A stretch of DNA of 64,000 bases from positions 1,017,632 through 1,081,631 of the forward strand of contig NZ_JAROCB010000001.1 of assembly GCF_030433675.1 (NCBI RefSeq). Direction: 5' to 3'. The DNA comes from Leifsonia virtsii. GTDB lineage: Bacteria > Actinomycetota > Actinomycetes > Actinomycetales > Microbacteriaceae. Numbering within the stretch: position 1 is the stretch's first letter; every line of letters starts with the position of its first letter. A program made the translations under genes and the position numbers. A model generated the notes under the pieces. That model did no database searches. It was not told the DNA's origin and worked only from the letters and a program-made list of their open reading frames with translations. Shown one piece after another: positions 8,880-18,479 of the stretch.

Positions 8880-9451
8880 CAGACACTCGCGAGGGTCTCA
8901 CGCGGCAGGATCACGCCGTGCTCGATCAGGATCGGATCGGTGTCGTCGTAGTGGCGCACGTACCACCGGTACCCGAGCGACTCCTCCGCGATCGGCGCGT
9001 ACCGCCCCTCCGCCGTCACCCATGCCGGGCTCTCCAGCCCCAGCTCGCGGAGTCGAAGCTCCGCTAGCCCCGCGATGGCGGCGTCGAAATGCGGGTCACC
9101 CGTCGGGTCGGGCTCGACGGCGAGGGTGAGGGCGATCCGGAAGGAGTCGCCGGCGCGCAGGTCGTCCGAGAACTGGATGAGCGCACGGAACGCCGTCGCC
9201 GTGTCTCCGTCGGCCAGCTGAGCGCGGATGAACTGGGCCACATCGGCCGCCGCGTTGATCCGGCCGGGGACCGCGATCAGGGTCACGCCGAGGCTGTCGG
9301 CCAGGGTCTCGAGCGTCCCCGTGGTGACGCCGGCCTTCCCGCTCTCGTAGCGGGAGATCGCGCTGTGAGCGATGCCGGAACGGGCGGCGACGTCTTTCTG
9401 CGTCCACCCCGCCTGTTCGCGCGCCTTCTTGAGCTGTCCGTTGAGCTGCAT
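8879..9451 (-). CDS. XRE-family regulator, likely antitoxin of the NTase pair
   Basis: The 190-residue protein has an N-terminal Cro/C1-type helix-turn-helix (about 4-58, with WTQKDVAARSGIAHSAISRYE) and a C-terminal 70-190 region of unknown fold that may contact the partner NTase. I chose ATG 9451 because it begins directly with the HTH helix. An earlier in-frame ATG at 9511 falls inside the predicted -35 box. The promoter and a 22-bp palindrome lie just upstream, consistent with autorepression. The gene ends by overlapping the NTase start by one base. Confidence 0.85.
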   Translation of the reverse strand: MQLNGQLKKAREQAGWTQKDVAARSGIAHSAISRYESGKAGVTTGTLETLADSLGVTLIAVPGRINAAADVAQFIRAQLADGDTATAFRALIQFSDDLRAGDSFRIALTLAVEPDPTGDPHFDAAIAGLAELRLRELGLESPAWVTAEGRYAPIAEESLGYRWYVRHYDDTDPILIEHGVILPRETLASV

Positions 9452-9464
9452 GGTCGGCGTCCTT

Positions 9465-9511
9465 CGATTAGCGAATTCACTAATCGTAGCCGACGAGAAT
9501 GAGACCGTCAT
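9465..9511 (-). promoter_or_regulatory. Promoter and palindromic operator of the HTH/NTase pair
   Basis: On the minus strand ATGACG (9506-9511) and TACGAT (9483-9488) are separated by 17 nt. A 22-bp palindrome at 9465-9486 has arms CGATTAG and CTAATCG around a GAATTC centre, with 10 of 11 base pairs matching. It overlaps the -10 box and ends 13 nt before the regulator ATG, the expected place for an autorepressor site. Confidence 0.7.
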
Positions 9512-9527
9512 ACCCTTCTGACGCAGA

Positions 9528-9558
9528 AGTGCGCCGGCCCGTGACGGGCCGGCGCACT
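9528..9558 (-). terminator. Hairpin after the liv operon
   Basis: A perfect 14-bp stem (AGTGCGCCGGCCCG and its complement) with a 3-nt loop lies 20 nt past the livF stop. The following T-run on the minus strand is weak (TTCTGCG), so it may act as a GC-rich actinobacterial terminator and insulate the HTH/NTase pair. Confidence 0.7.
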
Positions 9559-9578
9559 CTATGAAGGCAATGCAGACG

Positions 9579-10278
<700 letters not shown>

Positions 10279-10292
<14 letters not shown>

Positions 10293-11190
10293 CTTCGGGC
10301 TCCCCGAGGTAGGCGGCGATCACTTTCGGGTCGTTCCGGATCTCCTCCGGGCTGGCGTCGGCGATCTTGCGCCCGAACTCCAGCACCACGATCCGGTCGG
10401 TCACGCCCATGACCAGCTTCATGTCGTGTTCGATCAGCAGCACGGTGTACCCGTCGGCGCGGATGGTGCGGATGAGCTCCATCAGCTCCTCCTTCTCCGC
10501 CGGGTTGAAGCCGGCGGCCGGCTCGTCCAGGCAGAGCACCTTCGGGTCCGTGGCGAGCGCCCGCGCGATCTCCAGCCGGCGCTGATAGCCGTATGGGAGC
10601 GACCGCGACAGGGACCCCGCGTGGTCGGCGATGCCGACGAACTCCAGCAGCGCCATCCCGCGGTCGATCGAGGACTTCTCCTCGCGCTGGTGCCGCGGCA
10701 GACGCAGCAGCGCGCCCGGCACGGACGTGCGGTGCCGCGCGTCCAGGCCGACGACCACGTTCTCCAGGGCGGTCATCTCGCCGAACAGGCGGATGTTCTG
10801 GAATGTGCGCGACAGGCCCATGCGGGTGATCTGGTGCTGCTTGCGGCCCTTGATCGTCGCGCCCTCCAGCAGCACGTCGCCGCTCGTCGGCTTGTACACG
10901 CCCGTCATGGCGTTGAAGCAGGTGGTCTTGCCCGCTCCGTTCGGGCCGATCAGGCCCAGGATCTCGCCGCGCTTGATGTCGAAGGTCACGTCGTCGAGCG
11001 CCGTCAGACCGCCGAACTTGACGGTCAGGTTGCGCACCTCCACGATGTTCTCCCCGACCTCGACCGCGATCTCGCGGTCCGGCGCTGCGGCCTCGGCGAC
11101 CGTCAGGTCCACGCCTGCGGCCTCCAGTTCGTCCTCGTTCGCGCCGAGGACCGGCTCCTGCTCCGGAGCGGTGTTCCGTGCATCCGTCAT
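10279..11190 (-). CDS. livG: Branched-chain amino acid type ABC transporter ATPase LivG
   Basis: Second ATPase of the importer, 303 residues. An acidic, Ala-rich N-terminal extension of about 45 residues precedes the ABC domain, which is longer than the usual 255-residue LivG. Walker [13 protein letters not shown], the LivG-type signature [13 protein letters not shown], and Walker [12 protein letters not shown] are present, followed by the typical C-terminal [12 protein letters not shown] segment. ATG 11190 overlaps the livM stop by 4 nt (ATGA), so livM and livG are translationally coupled. The extension could be an annotation choice, because no good internal start is obvious. Confidence 0.93.
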
Positions 11191-12434
11191 CGTGCGCCTC
11201 CCTTCGCGCCGTCACCGTCGAGTGATCCTTCGTCGAGCGCTCCGCCGCTGACCGCGGGCGTCGCGCCCGTGGCGGTCGTCGGCCGACGCTTGGCCGCATC
11301 CGTCACCAGGCGGTACGCATGCCTCCCGTATGCGAGCAGCTTCTGCCGCGCCGGGAACAGGCCCTGCGAGCGGAAGATCATGATCAGCACGAGCGCGATG
11401 CCGAAGATCAGGTACTTGTAGTCGGCGATCACGGTGAACCGGAGCGGGATGTACGCGACGATGGCGCCGCCCAGCATCGCGCCGACCTTGTTGCCCGCAC
11501 CGCCGAGGACGACGGCCGCGAGGAACAGGATCGAGGTCTGGACGTCGAACTTCTGGTTGTTGACGAAGCCGACCTGACCGGCGAACAGCGCACCCGAGAG
11601 ACCGCCGACGCCCGCGCCGATCGCGAACGCCCACACCTTGTACTTGAAGGTGGGCACCCCCATGATCTCCGCCGCGTCCTCGTCCTCGCGGATCGCCACC
11701 CAGGCGCGGCCCACGCGGCTGCGCTCCAGGTTGCCGACCAGCAGCAGGATGACGATGATCACCGTGATGGTGAGCCAGTACCAGGGCACGCCGTTGGAGT
11801 TGGAGAAGATCGGGACGCCGTTCGCGTTCTCCCCGGGCGGGTGGCCGACGTTCTGGAAGCCGACCTGGCCCTTCATCGCCGGGATGATCGTGGCGAGGAT
11901 GCGCACGATCTCACCGAAGCCGAGGGTCACGATCGCCAGGTAGTCGCCGCGGAGGCGCAGCGTCGGGACGCCGAGGATGATGCCGAACGTCATCGTCACC
12001 GCGATGGCGACCGGGATCGTCCACAAGTACGGGATCTTGAGGAACGGCGAGTCGGGGCTGGTCAGCATGGCTGCCGTGTACGAACCGACCGCGAAGAACG
12101 CGACGTACCCGAGGTCGAGCAGGCCGGCGTAGCCCACCACCACGTTCAGGCCGATCGCGATGAGCGCGTAGACGGCCATCGAGAAGCAGGCGAGCGCCCA
12201 GTCGTTGCCCGGCGCCGTGCTCAGCGGGAAGAAGTTGAGGTACGGCAGCGCGTACGCCAGCGCGACGACGATCAGCAGCCATGCCCACTGGATGGGGCGG
12301 GGCAGGTTGTTCCAGCGGTCGCGGAGCTGCTGGAACGGGCCATGGCCGCGCTTGCCGCGGCCGGCCTCCATCGCGTCGACGGCCTGCTCTTCGCGGCCGT
12401 CGGGGAGGACCCGGGGACCTTCCGTCATGCTCAT
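11187..12434 (-). CDS. livM: Branched-chain amino acid type ABC transporter permease LivM
   Basis: Permease subunit of 415 residues. A charged cytoplasmic N-terminus of about 50 residues precedes around ten membrane segments, including the conserved [27 protein letters not shown] block and the cytoplasmic EAA-like [14 protein letters not shown] loop that contacts the ATPases. The C-terminal 45 residues are polar and Ala/Gly-rich. ATG 12434 overlaps the livH stop by 4 nt (ATGA). A second ATG two codons later (12428) is an alternative start. Confidence 0.93.
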   Translation of the reverse strand: MSMTEGPRVLPDGREEQAVDAMEAGRGKRGHGPFQQLRDRWNNLPRPIQWAWLLIVVALAYALPYLNFFPLSTAPGNDWALACFSMAVYALIAIGLNVVVGYAGLLDLGYVAFFAVGSYTAAMLTSPDSPFLKIPYLWTIPVAIAVTMTFGIILGVPTLRLRGDYLAIVTLGFGEIVRILATIIPAMKGQVGFQNVGHPPGENANGVPIFSNSNGVPWYWLTITVIIVILLLVGNLERSRVGRAWVAIREDEDAAEIMGVPTFKYKVWAFAIGAGVGGLSGALFAGQVGFVNNQKFDVQTSILFLAAVVLGGAGNKVGAMLGGAIVAYIPLRFTVIADYKYLIFGIALVLIMIFRSQGLFPARQKLLAYGRHAYRLVTDAAKRRPTTATGATPAVSGGALDEGSLDGDGAKGGAR

Positions 12435-13438
12435 GCGCGGCTCCTTCCGAGGGAGGTGCCGAGGATGCCGCTGGGCTTGACCAGCAGCACCAGCACCAGG
12501 ACGACGAAGGCGACGACGTCGGTCCACTGCGAGTCGCCGAGCAGGATCTGGCCGTAGTTGCCGATCACGCCGAGCAGCAGACCGCCGAGCAGTGCGCCTC
12601 GGACGTTCCCGATGCCGCCGAGGACGGCCGCGGCGAACGCCTTGACGCCGAGGATGAATCCGCCGTTGTAGATGACGCCGGAGGGCACCAGCATCACGTA
12701 GAACAGGGCGGCGGCACCGGCGAGGATGCCGCCGGTGATGAAGGTGATCTGGATGATCCGCTCCTTGTTCACGCCCATCAGGGTGGCCGTGTCCGGGTCC
12801 TGCGCGACGGCGCGGATGCCGCGCCCGGTGCGGGTGCGGCGGATGAACCAGTCGGTCGCGAGCATCAGGATGACGGAGGCGATCACGATGATCAGCTGCT
12901 GGCTGTTCACGATGGTGCCGAAGACGTCGAAGATCGGCTGCGGGATGAACATCGTGACCGCCGGCTCCGCGTTCGCGCCGCGGATCAGGAAGATCAGGTA
13001 CTGGATCGTGAAGGACGCGCCGATCGCGGTGATCAGGAACACGAGGCGAGGGGCGTTCCTCTTGCGCAGCGGCCGGTAGGCCACGCGCTCCAGGATCCAC
13101 GCCGTGCCGCCGGCCGCGACCATGCCGACGAGGAGCGCGAGTATCAGGTCGCCGATGATCGCGACCGGACTGAGGTTGGGGGCGCTCGGGCCGAAGCCGA
13201 GCGTGGTGAGGGTGACGACGACGCCGTAGGCGCCGACGATGAACACTTCGGAGTGTGCGAAGTTGATCAGGTTGAGCACGCCGTAGACGAGCGTGTAGCC
13301 GACGGCGATCAGACCGTAGACGGCGCCGAAGGTCAGGCCGTCGAAGGTCGCGCTCCAGAAGTTCTGGACGAGCGCATTGACGTCGAAGTTGATCCAGGAA
13401 CTGTCGAGGGCGGGATGGAGGACGAGGGTTTCGAGCAT
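12431..13438 (-). CDS. livH: Branched-chain amino acid type ABC transporter permease LivH
   Basis: Permease subunit of 335 residues with about eight membrane segments. Recognisable blocks are LTFGAVYGLIAVGYTLVYGV near the N-terminus, FAHSEVFIVGAYG, the cytoplasmic RAVAQDPDTATLMGVN loop, and GGIGNVRGALLGGLLLGV. The N-terminus is longer than in E. coli LivH by about 20 residues. It is separated from livJ by a 115-nt gap containing a strong hairpin, so readthrough of that hairpin probably sets permease/ATPase levels below the binding protein. Confidence 0.93.
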   Translation of the reverse strand: MLETLVLHPALDSSWINFDVNALVQNFWSATFDGLTFGAVYGLIAVGYTLVYGVLNLINFAHSEVFIVGAYGVVVTLTTLGFGPSAPNLSPVAIIGDLILALLVGMVAAGGTAWILERVAYRPLRKRNAPRLVFLITAIGASFTIQYLIFLIRGANAEPAVTMFIPQPIFDVFGTIVNSQQLIIVIASVILMLATDWFIRRTRTGRGIRAVAQDPDTATLMGVNKERIIQITFITGGILAGAAALFYVMLVPSGVIYNGGFILGVKAFAAAVLGGIGNVRGALLGGLLLGVIGNYGQILLGDSQWTDVVAFVVLVLVLLVKPSGILGTSLGRSRA

Positions 13439-13507
13439 TCGAGCATCCAGGGTTCAGTGCCGGATCATCGTCGATCCGATCGATTTTCGAGCGTAGTCCG
13501 AAAAGAA

Positions 13508-13538
13508 GGGTGCCGCGGACCGCCGGCCCGCGGCACCC
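13508..13538 (-). terminator. Terminator/attenuator between livJ and livH
   Basis: Perfect 11-bp stem GGGTGCCGCGG/CCGCGGCACCC with a 9-nt loop; on the minus strand it is followed by TTCTTTTC. It lies 16 nt past the livJ stop and fits an intrinsic terminator giving more livJ than livHMGF transcript. Confidence 0.85.
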
Positions 13539-13553
13539 CTCCCTGTCGGTGGA

Positions 13554-14777
13554 TCAGCCGATGGTGCCGATCGGCACGATCTTGCCGTTCTCGACCTTGT
13601 AGCCGTAGACGGCCGGGGCCTGCAGCTCACCCGTGGAGTCCCACTTGTAGTGCTTGCTCAGACCGTCGGCGTCGTAGTCCTTGACCCAGGAGAGCAGGTC
13701 GGCGCGGGTCGTCTTGCCCTTGTCGATGCCCGCCAGGAGGACGGTGGTGGCGTCGTAGCCCTCGATCGAGTACGTGCCCGGCTCGGCGTTGGCGAGCTTC
13801 TTGTAGGCCGACTCGAAGTCGGGGATCAGCTCACCCGGGATGCAGGGGCAGGTGAAGTAGGCGTTGCCCGAGGCGTCGCCGGCCAGCTTGATGAACTGGT
13901 CGTCCTTCACGCCGTCGGGGCCGACGAACGTGCCCTTGTAGCCCTTGTTGACCAGCTGCTGGTCGAACGGAGCGCCCTCGGCGTAGTAGCCCGCGTAGTA
14001 GACCGCATCCGGCTTCGCGTTGATGATCTTGGAGATCGTCGCGGAGAAGTCCTTCTGGCCGGTGGTCACCTTGTCGGTGCCGACGAGCGCGTCGCCGAGC
14101 GCCTTCGAGGTCTGCGTGCCGAGGCCGATGCCGTAGTCGGAGTCGTCCTGGACCAGGTAGACCTTCTTGGCCTTCAGCTTGTCCGTGAGGAACTTCGCCG
14201 CGGCCGGACCCTGCACGGCGTCGTTGCCGAGGCCGCGGAAGAAGGTCTTCCACCCGTTCTGGGTCAGGCCGGGGTTGGTGGCCGACGGGGTGATGTGGAC
14301 GAGACCCTGCTGCTCGAAGATGTTGCCGGTCGCCTTGGACTCGCCCGAGAACGGCAGGCCGACGACGCCGACGATGTCGGACTCGTTGACCGCCTGGGTC
14401 ACCGGACCGGTCGCCTTGTTCGGGTCGCCCTCGGTGTCGAACTTCTTGAAGCCGACCTGGCAGCCCTTGTTGGCCTCGTTGTGCTGGTTGATCGCCAGCT
14501 GGATGCCGTTGTAGATGTTGATTCCGAGCTGGGCGTTCGGGCCCGTCTCGGCACCCACGTAGCCGATGGTCAGGCCAGCAGGACACGTGGCCTTTCCGTC
14601 GCCGGCGGGGAGGACGGCGTCCTTCGGGACATCGACCGACGTGATCGCCGGGATGTCCACCTTGGACGAGCCCCCGTTGCTGGATCCTCCCGTGGACGGC
14701 TGGTTGGCACATCCGGCGAGGAACAGTGCGACTGACGCTGCAACAGCCGCACCGATGATGACTTTCTTCCGTAGCAT
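13554..14777 (-). CDS. livJ: Substrate-binding lipoprotein of the Liv-type ABC importer
   Basis: The 407-residue solute receptor has a lipoprotein signal (MLRKKVIIG, hydrophobic stretch, LFLAGC with Cys23) and a Ser/Gly linker. It then has a type-1 periplasmic-binding-protein fold: LTIGYVGAETGPNAQLG, a mid-domain VVGLPFSGESKATG block that contacts the ligand in this family, and DAVYYAGYYAEGAPFDQQ. It is first in the operon and has its own promoter (14850-14877). Type-1 receptors of this kind bind branched-chain or other amino acids; the ligand cannot be named from sequence. Confidence 0.92.
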   Translation of the reverse strand: MLRKKVIIGAAVAASVALFLAGCANQPSTGGSSNGGSSKVDIPAITSVDVPKDAVLPAGDGKATCPAGLTIGYVGAETGPNAQLGINIYNGIQLAINQHNEANKGCQVGFKKFDTEGDPNKATGPVTQAVNESDIVGVVGLPFSGESKATGNIFEQQGLVHITPSATNPGLTQNGWKTFFRGLGNDAVQGPAAAKFLTDKLKAKKVYLVQDDSDYGIGLGTQTSKALGDALVGTDKVTTGQKDFSATISKIINAKPDAVYYAGYYAEGAPFDQQLVNKGYKGTFVGPDGVKDDQFIKLAGDASGNAYFTCPCIPGELIPDFESAYKKLANAEPGTYSIEGYDATTVLLAGIDKGKTTRADLLSWVKDYDADGLSKHYKWDSTGELQAPAVYGYKVENGKIVPIGTIG

Positions 14778-14849
14778 CTCTTGCCTCTCGACGTTATTGC
14801 GTCACGAACTCGCCGTTTTCGCCGGTTCGTGCCACGAATATGTGTGCTG

Positions 14850-14877
14850 AGAATACAGGGCTCGCAACGATTTGCAA
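14850..14877 (-). promoter_or_regulatory. Promoter of the liv operon
   Basis: TTGCAA (14872-14877) and TATTCT (14850-14855) on the minus strand with a 16-nt spacer, about 70 nt upstream of the livJ ATG. The long leader leaves room for regulation, but I see no clear operator. Confidence 0.55.
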
Positions 14878-14928
14878 CCAACATCGGAACGCAGATTTAC
14901 ACGATCGAAACCAAACGGTGAAGGCGGG

Positions 14929-14957
14929 TTCACACGCAATCGGCGCCTGGATAGGCT
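14929..14957 (+). promoter_or_regulatory. Promoter of the tandem GNAT gene
   Basis: TTCACA (14929-14934), 17-nt spacer, TAGGCT (14952-14957). A strong ribosome-binding site GAGGAGGT begins at 14978, 8 nt before the ATG at 14995. Confidence 0.65.
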
Positions 14958-14994
14958 GATTGCCTCGCGACCGGCCCGAGGAGGTGTTCGCGCG

Positions 14995-16056
14995 ATGCGT
15001 GTGATGCGGCTGCCCATCCCTGAGGCCGTCGGCACGCCCGGATCCGCCGCCTTCGAGGAGCTCGTCGGCGTGCTGAACGGCATCGTCGTCGACCTGTGGG
15101 GCGACGACGACTTCGTCGAGACCGCGGAGCAGGCGCTCGCCGCCCACCAGGAGCAGGACTACACCGAGCGCACCGTCTTCGTGGCCGTTGAGGAGGGGGC
15201 GATCGTGGGGCGGGTCGAGGCGATCTTCCCGCTGGAGCCGGACTCGGAGACCGTGTCGTTGCTGGTCGACGTCGTCCCCGCTCTGCGCGGCCGTGGGATC
15301 GGGTCGGCGCTGCTGGCGAAGGGCGAGGAGCTCGCGGCCGACGGCGGCAGGCGGGTGATCTCGACGTACACCGAGCACCCGATGCGGACCCTGGAGCCGA
15401 CCGACCGGCTCGTGCGGGCGCAGGCGGGGACCGCCGGGCTGCCGCCCGAGTCGCGCGACGTGCGGTTCGCCCTGCGCCATGGCTACACCCTCGGCCAGAT
15501 CGAGCGCTCGAGCGAGCTGCAGCTCCCGCTCCCCCGCGAGCGGGAGCACGGGCTGACGATGACGCTCGACGGCTACCGGCTGGTGTCGTGGTGGGGCGCG
15601 GCGCCCGACGACCTGCTCGAGCAGTTCGCTGCGATGAAGTCACGGATGTCGACCGACATCCCGCAGACCGGCATCGCGGTCGACCCGGAGGACTGGGACG
15701 GCGAACGCGTGCGGTCGCAGGAGCGCACCCTGGTCGCGCACGGCGAGCCGCTGCTGGTCACCGCGGCCGTGCACGAGGCGACCGGCGGGATCGCCGCCTA
15801 CACGGAGCTCGCGGTCCCCGCCGACGGGACCAAGGCGGAGCAGTACGACACGCTCGTCGCCCGCGCGCACCGCGGCCACCGGCTGGGGACCGCGGTCAAG
15901 CTGCGCAACATCCAGGAGCTGGGGCGGCGCGCCCCGCACATCCGCCGCATCCTGACCTGGAACGCGGACGAGAACGACCCCATGCTGGCGATCAACCGCG
16001 CCTTCGGCTTCCGCCCGCACGCGCTGACCGGCCACTGGCAGAAGACCCTCGACTGA
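14995..16056 (+). CDS. Tandem GNAT N-acetyltransferase
   Basis: The 353-residue protein contains two GNAT domains. The first (about 30-170) has the acetyl-CoA loop RGRGIGSALLAKGEEL. The second (about 200-353) has HRGHRLGTAVKLRNIQEL and ends with the typical AINRAFGFRPHA motif. Double-GNAT proteins include mycothiol synthase MshD, but the fit here is to the generic actinobacterial family. The start at 14995 is fixed by a strong ribosome-binding site and by a promoter that falls inside the longer open frame. It is divergent from the liv operon and convergent with mutM (10-nt gap). The substrate is unknown. Confidence 0.88.
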   Translation: MRVMRLPIPEAVGTPGSAAFEELVGVLNGIVVDLWGDDDFVETAEQALAAHQEQDYTERTVFVAVEEGAIVGRVEAIFPLEPDSETVSLLVDVVPALRGRGIGSALLAKGEELAADGGRRVISTYTEHPMRTLEPTDRLVRAQAGTAGLPPESRDVRFALRHGYTLGQIERSSELQLPLPREREHGLTMTLDGYRLVSWWGAAPDDLLEQFAAMKSRMSTDIPQTGIAVDPEDWDGERVRSQERTLVAHGEPLLVTAAVHEATGGIAAYTELAVPADGTKAEQYDTLVARAHRGHRLGTAVKLRNIQELGRRAPHIRRILTWNADENDPMLAINRAFGFRPHALTGHWQKTLD

Positions 16057-16066
16057 GCCCCCGCGA

Positions 16067-16981
16067 TCAGGCGGCGGCGCGCGGGCGGCGCAACCGCTGG
16101 CAGTGCGGGCAGAAGTGCGAGCCGCGGTTCATGAACTGCTCGCGGACGATGAGGGTTCCGCAGCGCGGGCACGGCTTCCCCTGCTGGCCGTACGCGTTGA
16201 GGCTGTGCGAGAAGTACCCCGACGCGCCGTTCACGTTGACGTACTGCGCGTCGAAGCTCGTGCCGCCCTCGGCGAGGGCCTTCTCGAGCACGTGCCGCAC
16301 CTCCGCCAGCAGCGTGCGGGCTTTCGCCCGGCTGAGCGTGTTCGCGGGCTGGGCGTAGTGGATGCGCGCCGCCCAGAGCGCCTCGTCGGCGTAGATGTTG
16401 CCGATGCCGCTCACCAGGGTCTGGTCGAGCAGGGCGCGCTTGATGTCGGTCTTCTTGCACGCCAGCGCAGCGAAGAACGCGGCATCGTCGAACGCGGGAT
16501 CGAGCGGGTCGCGCGCGATGTGGGTGACCTGCGTGGGGATGAGCGCCTCGTCGGTCCCGAGGCCCGCCGGTGCGCCGTCGGCGGTCGGGACGAGCGCATC
16601 CACCGCCATGGAGCCGAAGATGCGCTGGTCGACGAAGTGCACCCACAGTTCGCCGTGCACAGGATGTTCGATGTGCAGCCGGATGCGCAGCAGCCCCGCC
16701 TCGACCATCCCCGGCTCGCGGAGCAGGATCTGGCCGCTCATCCCGAGATGGGCCACGATCGCGCGGCGAGGCATCCCCTCCAGCGGGAGCCAGAGGAACT
16801 TGCCGCGGCGCACCGGGCGTTGCATGACCCGGCCGGTCAGCAGCGTCTCGAAGACGCCGGCGAGCGGGTCGTGCCGTTTCAGCGAACGCGGCTCGAAGAC
16901 CTCGACGCCGAGGATGGTCGCACCCGTGACCGCCGGTTCGAGCCCGGCGCGGACGACCTCAACCTCGGGGAGCTCTGGCAC
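16067..16981 (-). CDS. mutM: Formamidopyrimidine-DNA glycosylase (Fpg/MutM)
   Basis: Bifunctional glycosylase/AP lyase that removes 8-oxoguanine and formamidopyrimidines. The 304-residue protein starts MPELPEVEVVR: Pro2 is the catalytic nucleophile and Glu3 the acid. The central helix-two-turn-helix contains GIGNIYADEALW, and the C-terminal zinc finger has CPRCGTLIVREQ followed by CPHC. Its start overlaps the rnc 3' end by 23 nt, the conserved actinobacterial rnc-mutM arrangement. Confidence 0.97.
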   Translation of the reverse strand: MPELPEVEVVRAGLEPAVTGATILGVEVFEPRSLKRHDPLAGVFETLLTGRVMQRPVRRGKFLWLPLEGMPRRAIVAHLGMSGQILLREPGMVEAGLLRIRLHIEHPVHGELWVHFVDQRIFGSMAVDALVPTADGAPAGLGTDEALIPTQVTHIARDPLDPAFDDAAFFAALACKKTDIKRALLDQTLVSGIGNIYADEALWAARIHYAQPANTLSRAKARTLLAEVRHVLEKALAEGGTSFDAQYVNVNGASGYFSHSLNAYGQQGKPCPRCGTLIVREQFMNRGSHFCPHCQRLRRPRAAA

Positions 16982-17672
16982 GTCGTCTCGTCAGTTCCGT
17001 CCAGGCGCTGAGCGCCGCGGCCATCTCGGCCTGCTTCTTGCTCGTTCCCTCGCCGGTGGCGGTGACGAGCTCGCCGACCTCGACGGTGGCGTGGAAGGTC
17101 TTGGAATGGTCCGGGCCGGAGTTCGTGACCGAGTAGACCGGGGCCCCGGCGCCGCGGCGCGCGGCGACCTCCTGCAGGCTGGTCTTCGGGTCCATCGCGG
17201 CGCCGAAGCGCTCCGGGTCGTCGAGCAGGGGTTCGACCAGCCGCAGGACGAGCGCCGTCGCGGCGTCCCCGCCGGCGTCGAGGTAGGCGGCACCGATGAG
17301 CGCCTCCACCGTGTCGGCGAGGATGGAGGCCTTCTCGCGGCCGCCGCTCTGGTTCTCGCCACGGCCGAGCCGCAGGTACTCCCCCAGTCCGATGCCGCGC
17401 GCGACCTCGGCGAGGGCGACGGAGCTGACGAGGCTGGCGCGCCGCTTGGCGAGCTCCCCTTCGTCGAGGTCCGGGTTCTCCCGGAACAGCTTGACGGTGA
17501 CCGCCTGCCCGAGGATCGAGTCGCCGAGGAACTCCAGGCGCTCGTTGTTCGGGATGCCGCCGTGCTCGTACGCGTACGAGCGGTGCGTCAGCGCAAGCTC
17601 GAGAAGCTCGGGGCCGATCTCGACCCCGAGCTTCTGGAGAAGTGCAGTGCGGTCAGTGTTCTCTCCGACCAC
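16959..17672 (-). CDS. rnc: Ribonuclease III
   Basis: Double-strand-specific endoribonuclease for rRNA and mRNA processing. The N-terminal nuclease domain contains the signature NNERLEFLGDSIL and the second acidic motif ADTVEALIGAAYLD. The C-terminal dsRNA-binding domain has the TGEGTSKKQAEMAAA helix. The start is uncertain: GTG 17672 (237 residues, begins MVGENTDRTALL) is preferred because it matches the usual length; GTG 17681 adds three residues. It lies 26 nt after rpmF. Confidence 0.95.
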   Translation of the reverse strand: MVGENTDRTALLQKLGVEIGPELLELALTHRSYAYEHGGIPNNERLEFLGDSILGQAVTVKLFRENPDLDEGELAKRRASLVSSVALAEVARGIGLGEYLRLGRGENQSGGREKASILADTVEALIGAAYLDAGGDAATALVLRLVEPLLDDPERFGAAMDPKTSLQEVAARRGAGAPVYSVTNSGPDHSKTFHATVEVGELVTATGEGTSKKQAEMAAALSAWTELTRRRARAPRG

Positions 17673-17698
17673 GGTGTTCACTCGCGTGAGCGCGACGA

Positions 17699-17902
17699 TC
17701 AGACGTCGGCGACCTTGCGGCCCTTGTACTCGAGGAAGAGGGCGGTGCCCGCCGAGTCCTCGACGACCTTGGCGCGGTGCGGCAGGCTGTAGGTGACCTT
17801 GCCGTTCTCGATCGTCTTCACGAGCGTGGGGGCCGAGGCCTTCCACTGCGAACGACGGGCGTGGGTGTTGGCGCGCGACTGCTTCCGCTTGGGAACGGCC
17901 AT
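17699..17902 (-). CDS. rpmF: 50S ribosomal protein L32
   Basis: A 67-residue basic protein beginning [21 protein letters not shown], the L32 N-terminal signature. It contains no cysteine, so it is the zinc-independent type rather than the four-Cys zinc-ribbon type. It follows the DUF177 gene with a 2-nt gap, the widespread DUF177-rpmF pairing, and precedes rnc. Confidence 0.97.
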   Translation of the reverse strand: MAVPKRKQSRANTHARRSQWKASAPTLVKTIENGKVTYSLPHRAKVVEDSAGTALFLEYKGRKVADV

Positions 17903-17904
17903 GG

Positions 17905-18468
17905 CTATCTCTTCTCTGTGTTCGTTCCGGACACATCCGGGCGGTCATCGGTGTCGGAAGCCTGGAAACCAGCGAGCGCGGACCAGCGAGGATCGATGGT
18001 CTGCGTGGGCTCACGGTCCGGTACATCCGCCAGCCTCTCCCCGGTCTCGGGGTCGAGACCCGGGCAGTCCGGCCGGCACACCGGCTGGAACGGCAGTGAC
18101 AGCACCACCGCATCCCTGATCAGAGGTTCAAGATCCACGTGGTCGTCGTGAACCTCATGATCGAAAGCTTCGTCAGAAGGATACGCGAAAAGTTCCTGGA
18201 AATCGACTTGGACAGGCTGCTCGATGTCGATCAGGCAGCGTCCGCAGACGCCGACGGCGGTCGTCGTGGCGTCTCCGGTGGCGAGGATCCCCTCGTGCAT
18301 CGACTCCAGCCGAAGGTCGAGATCGATGGTCGCGCCCTCGGGGACGCTGATCAGCCCCTCGCCCAGTTTCGCCGTCACCGGGATGCTGATGCGCTCCTCG
18401 CGCATCGTGCCGGGACGGCGCTCGAGGTCGTACACATTGATCGCGTACGGGGAGTTCTTGGTAGTCAC
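17905..18468 (-). CDS. DUF177 (YceD) family protein
   Basis: A 187-residue acidic protein of the YceD/DUF177 family, whose members affect 23S rRNA accumulation and are nearly always encoded directly before rpmF. Visible family features are the N-terminal YDLERRPGT, the central [13 protein letters not shown] with a CxxC pair, and the second cysteine pair in [16 protein letters not shown], which together may bind zinc. It sits 2 nt upstream of rpmF and 11 nt downstream of the transglutaminase gene. Confidence 0.92.
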   Translation of the reverse strand: MTTKNSPYAINVYDLERRPGTMREERISIPVTAKLGEGLISVPEGATIDLDLRLESMHEGILATGDATTTAVGVCGRCLIDIEQPVQVDFQELFAYPSDEAFDHEVHDDHVDLEPLIRDAVVLSLPFQPVCRPDCPGLDPETGERLADVPDREPTQTIDPRWSALAGFQASDTDDRPDVSGTNTEKR

Positions 18469-18479
18469 GAGGGACTATT

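Noticed and set aside
4143-8951. Very long open frames opposite smc (up to about 1600 codons)
   Set aside because: GC-rich third positions make the reverse strand of coiled-coil genes open; the translations are Arg/Gly/Ala-rich with no family motifs.
11187-13100. A 637-codon reading extending livM upstream through livH
   Set aside because: The N-terminal part is out of frame with livH and compositionally spurious; the ATGA overlap at 12434 marks the real start.
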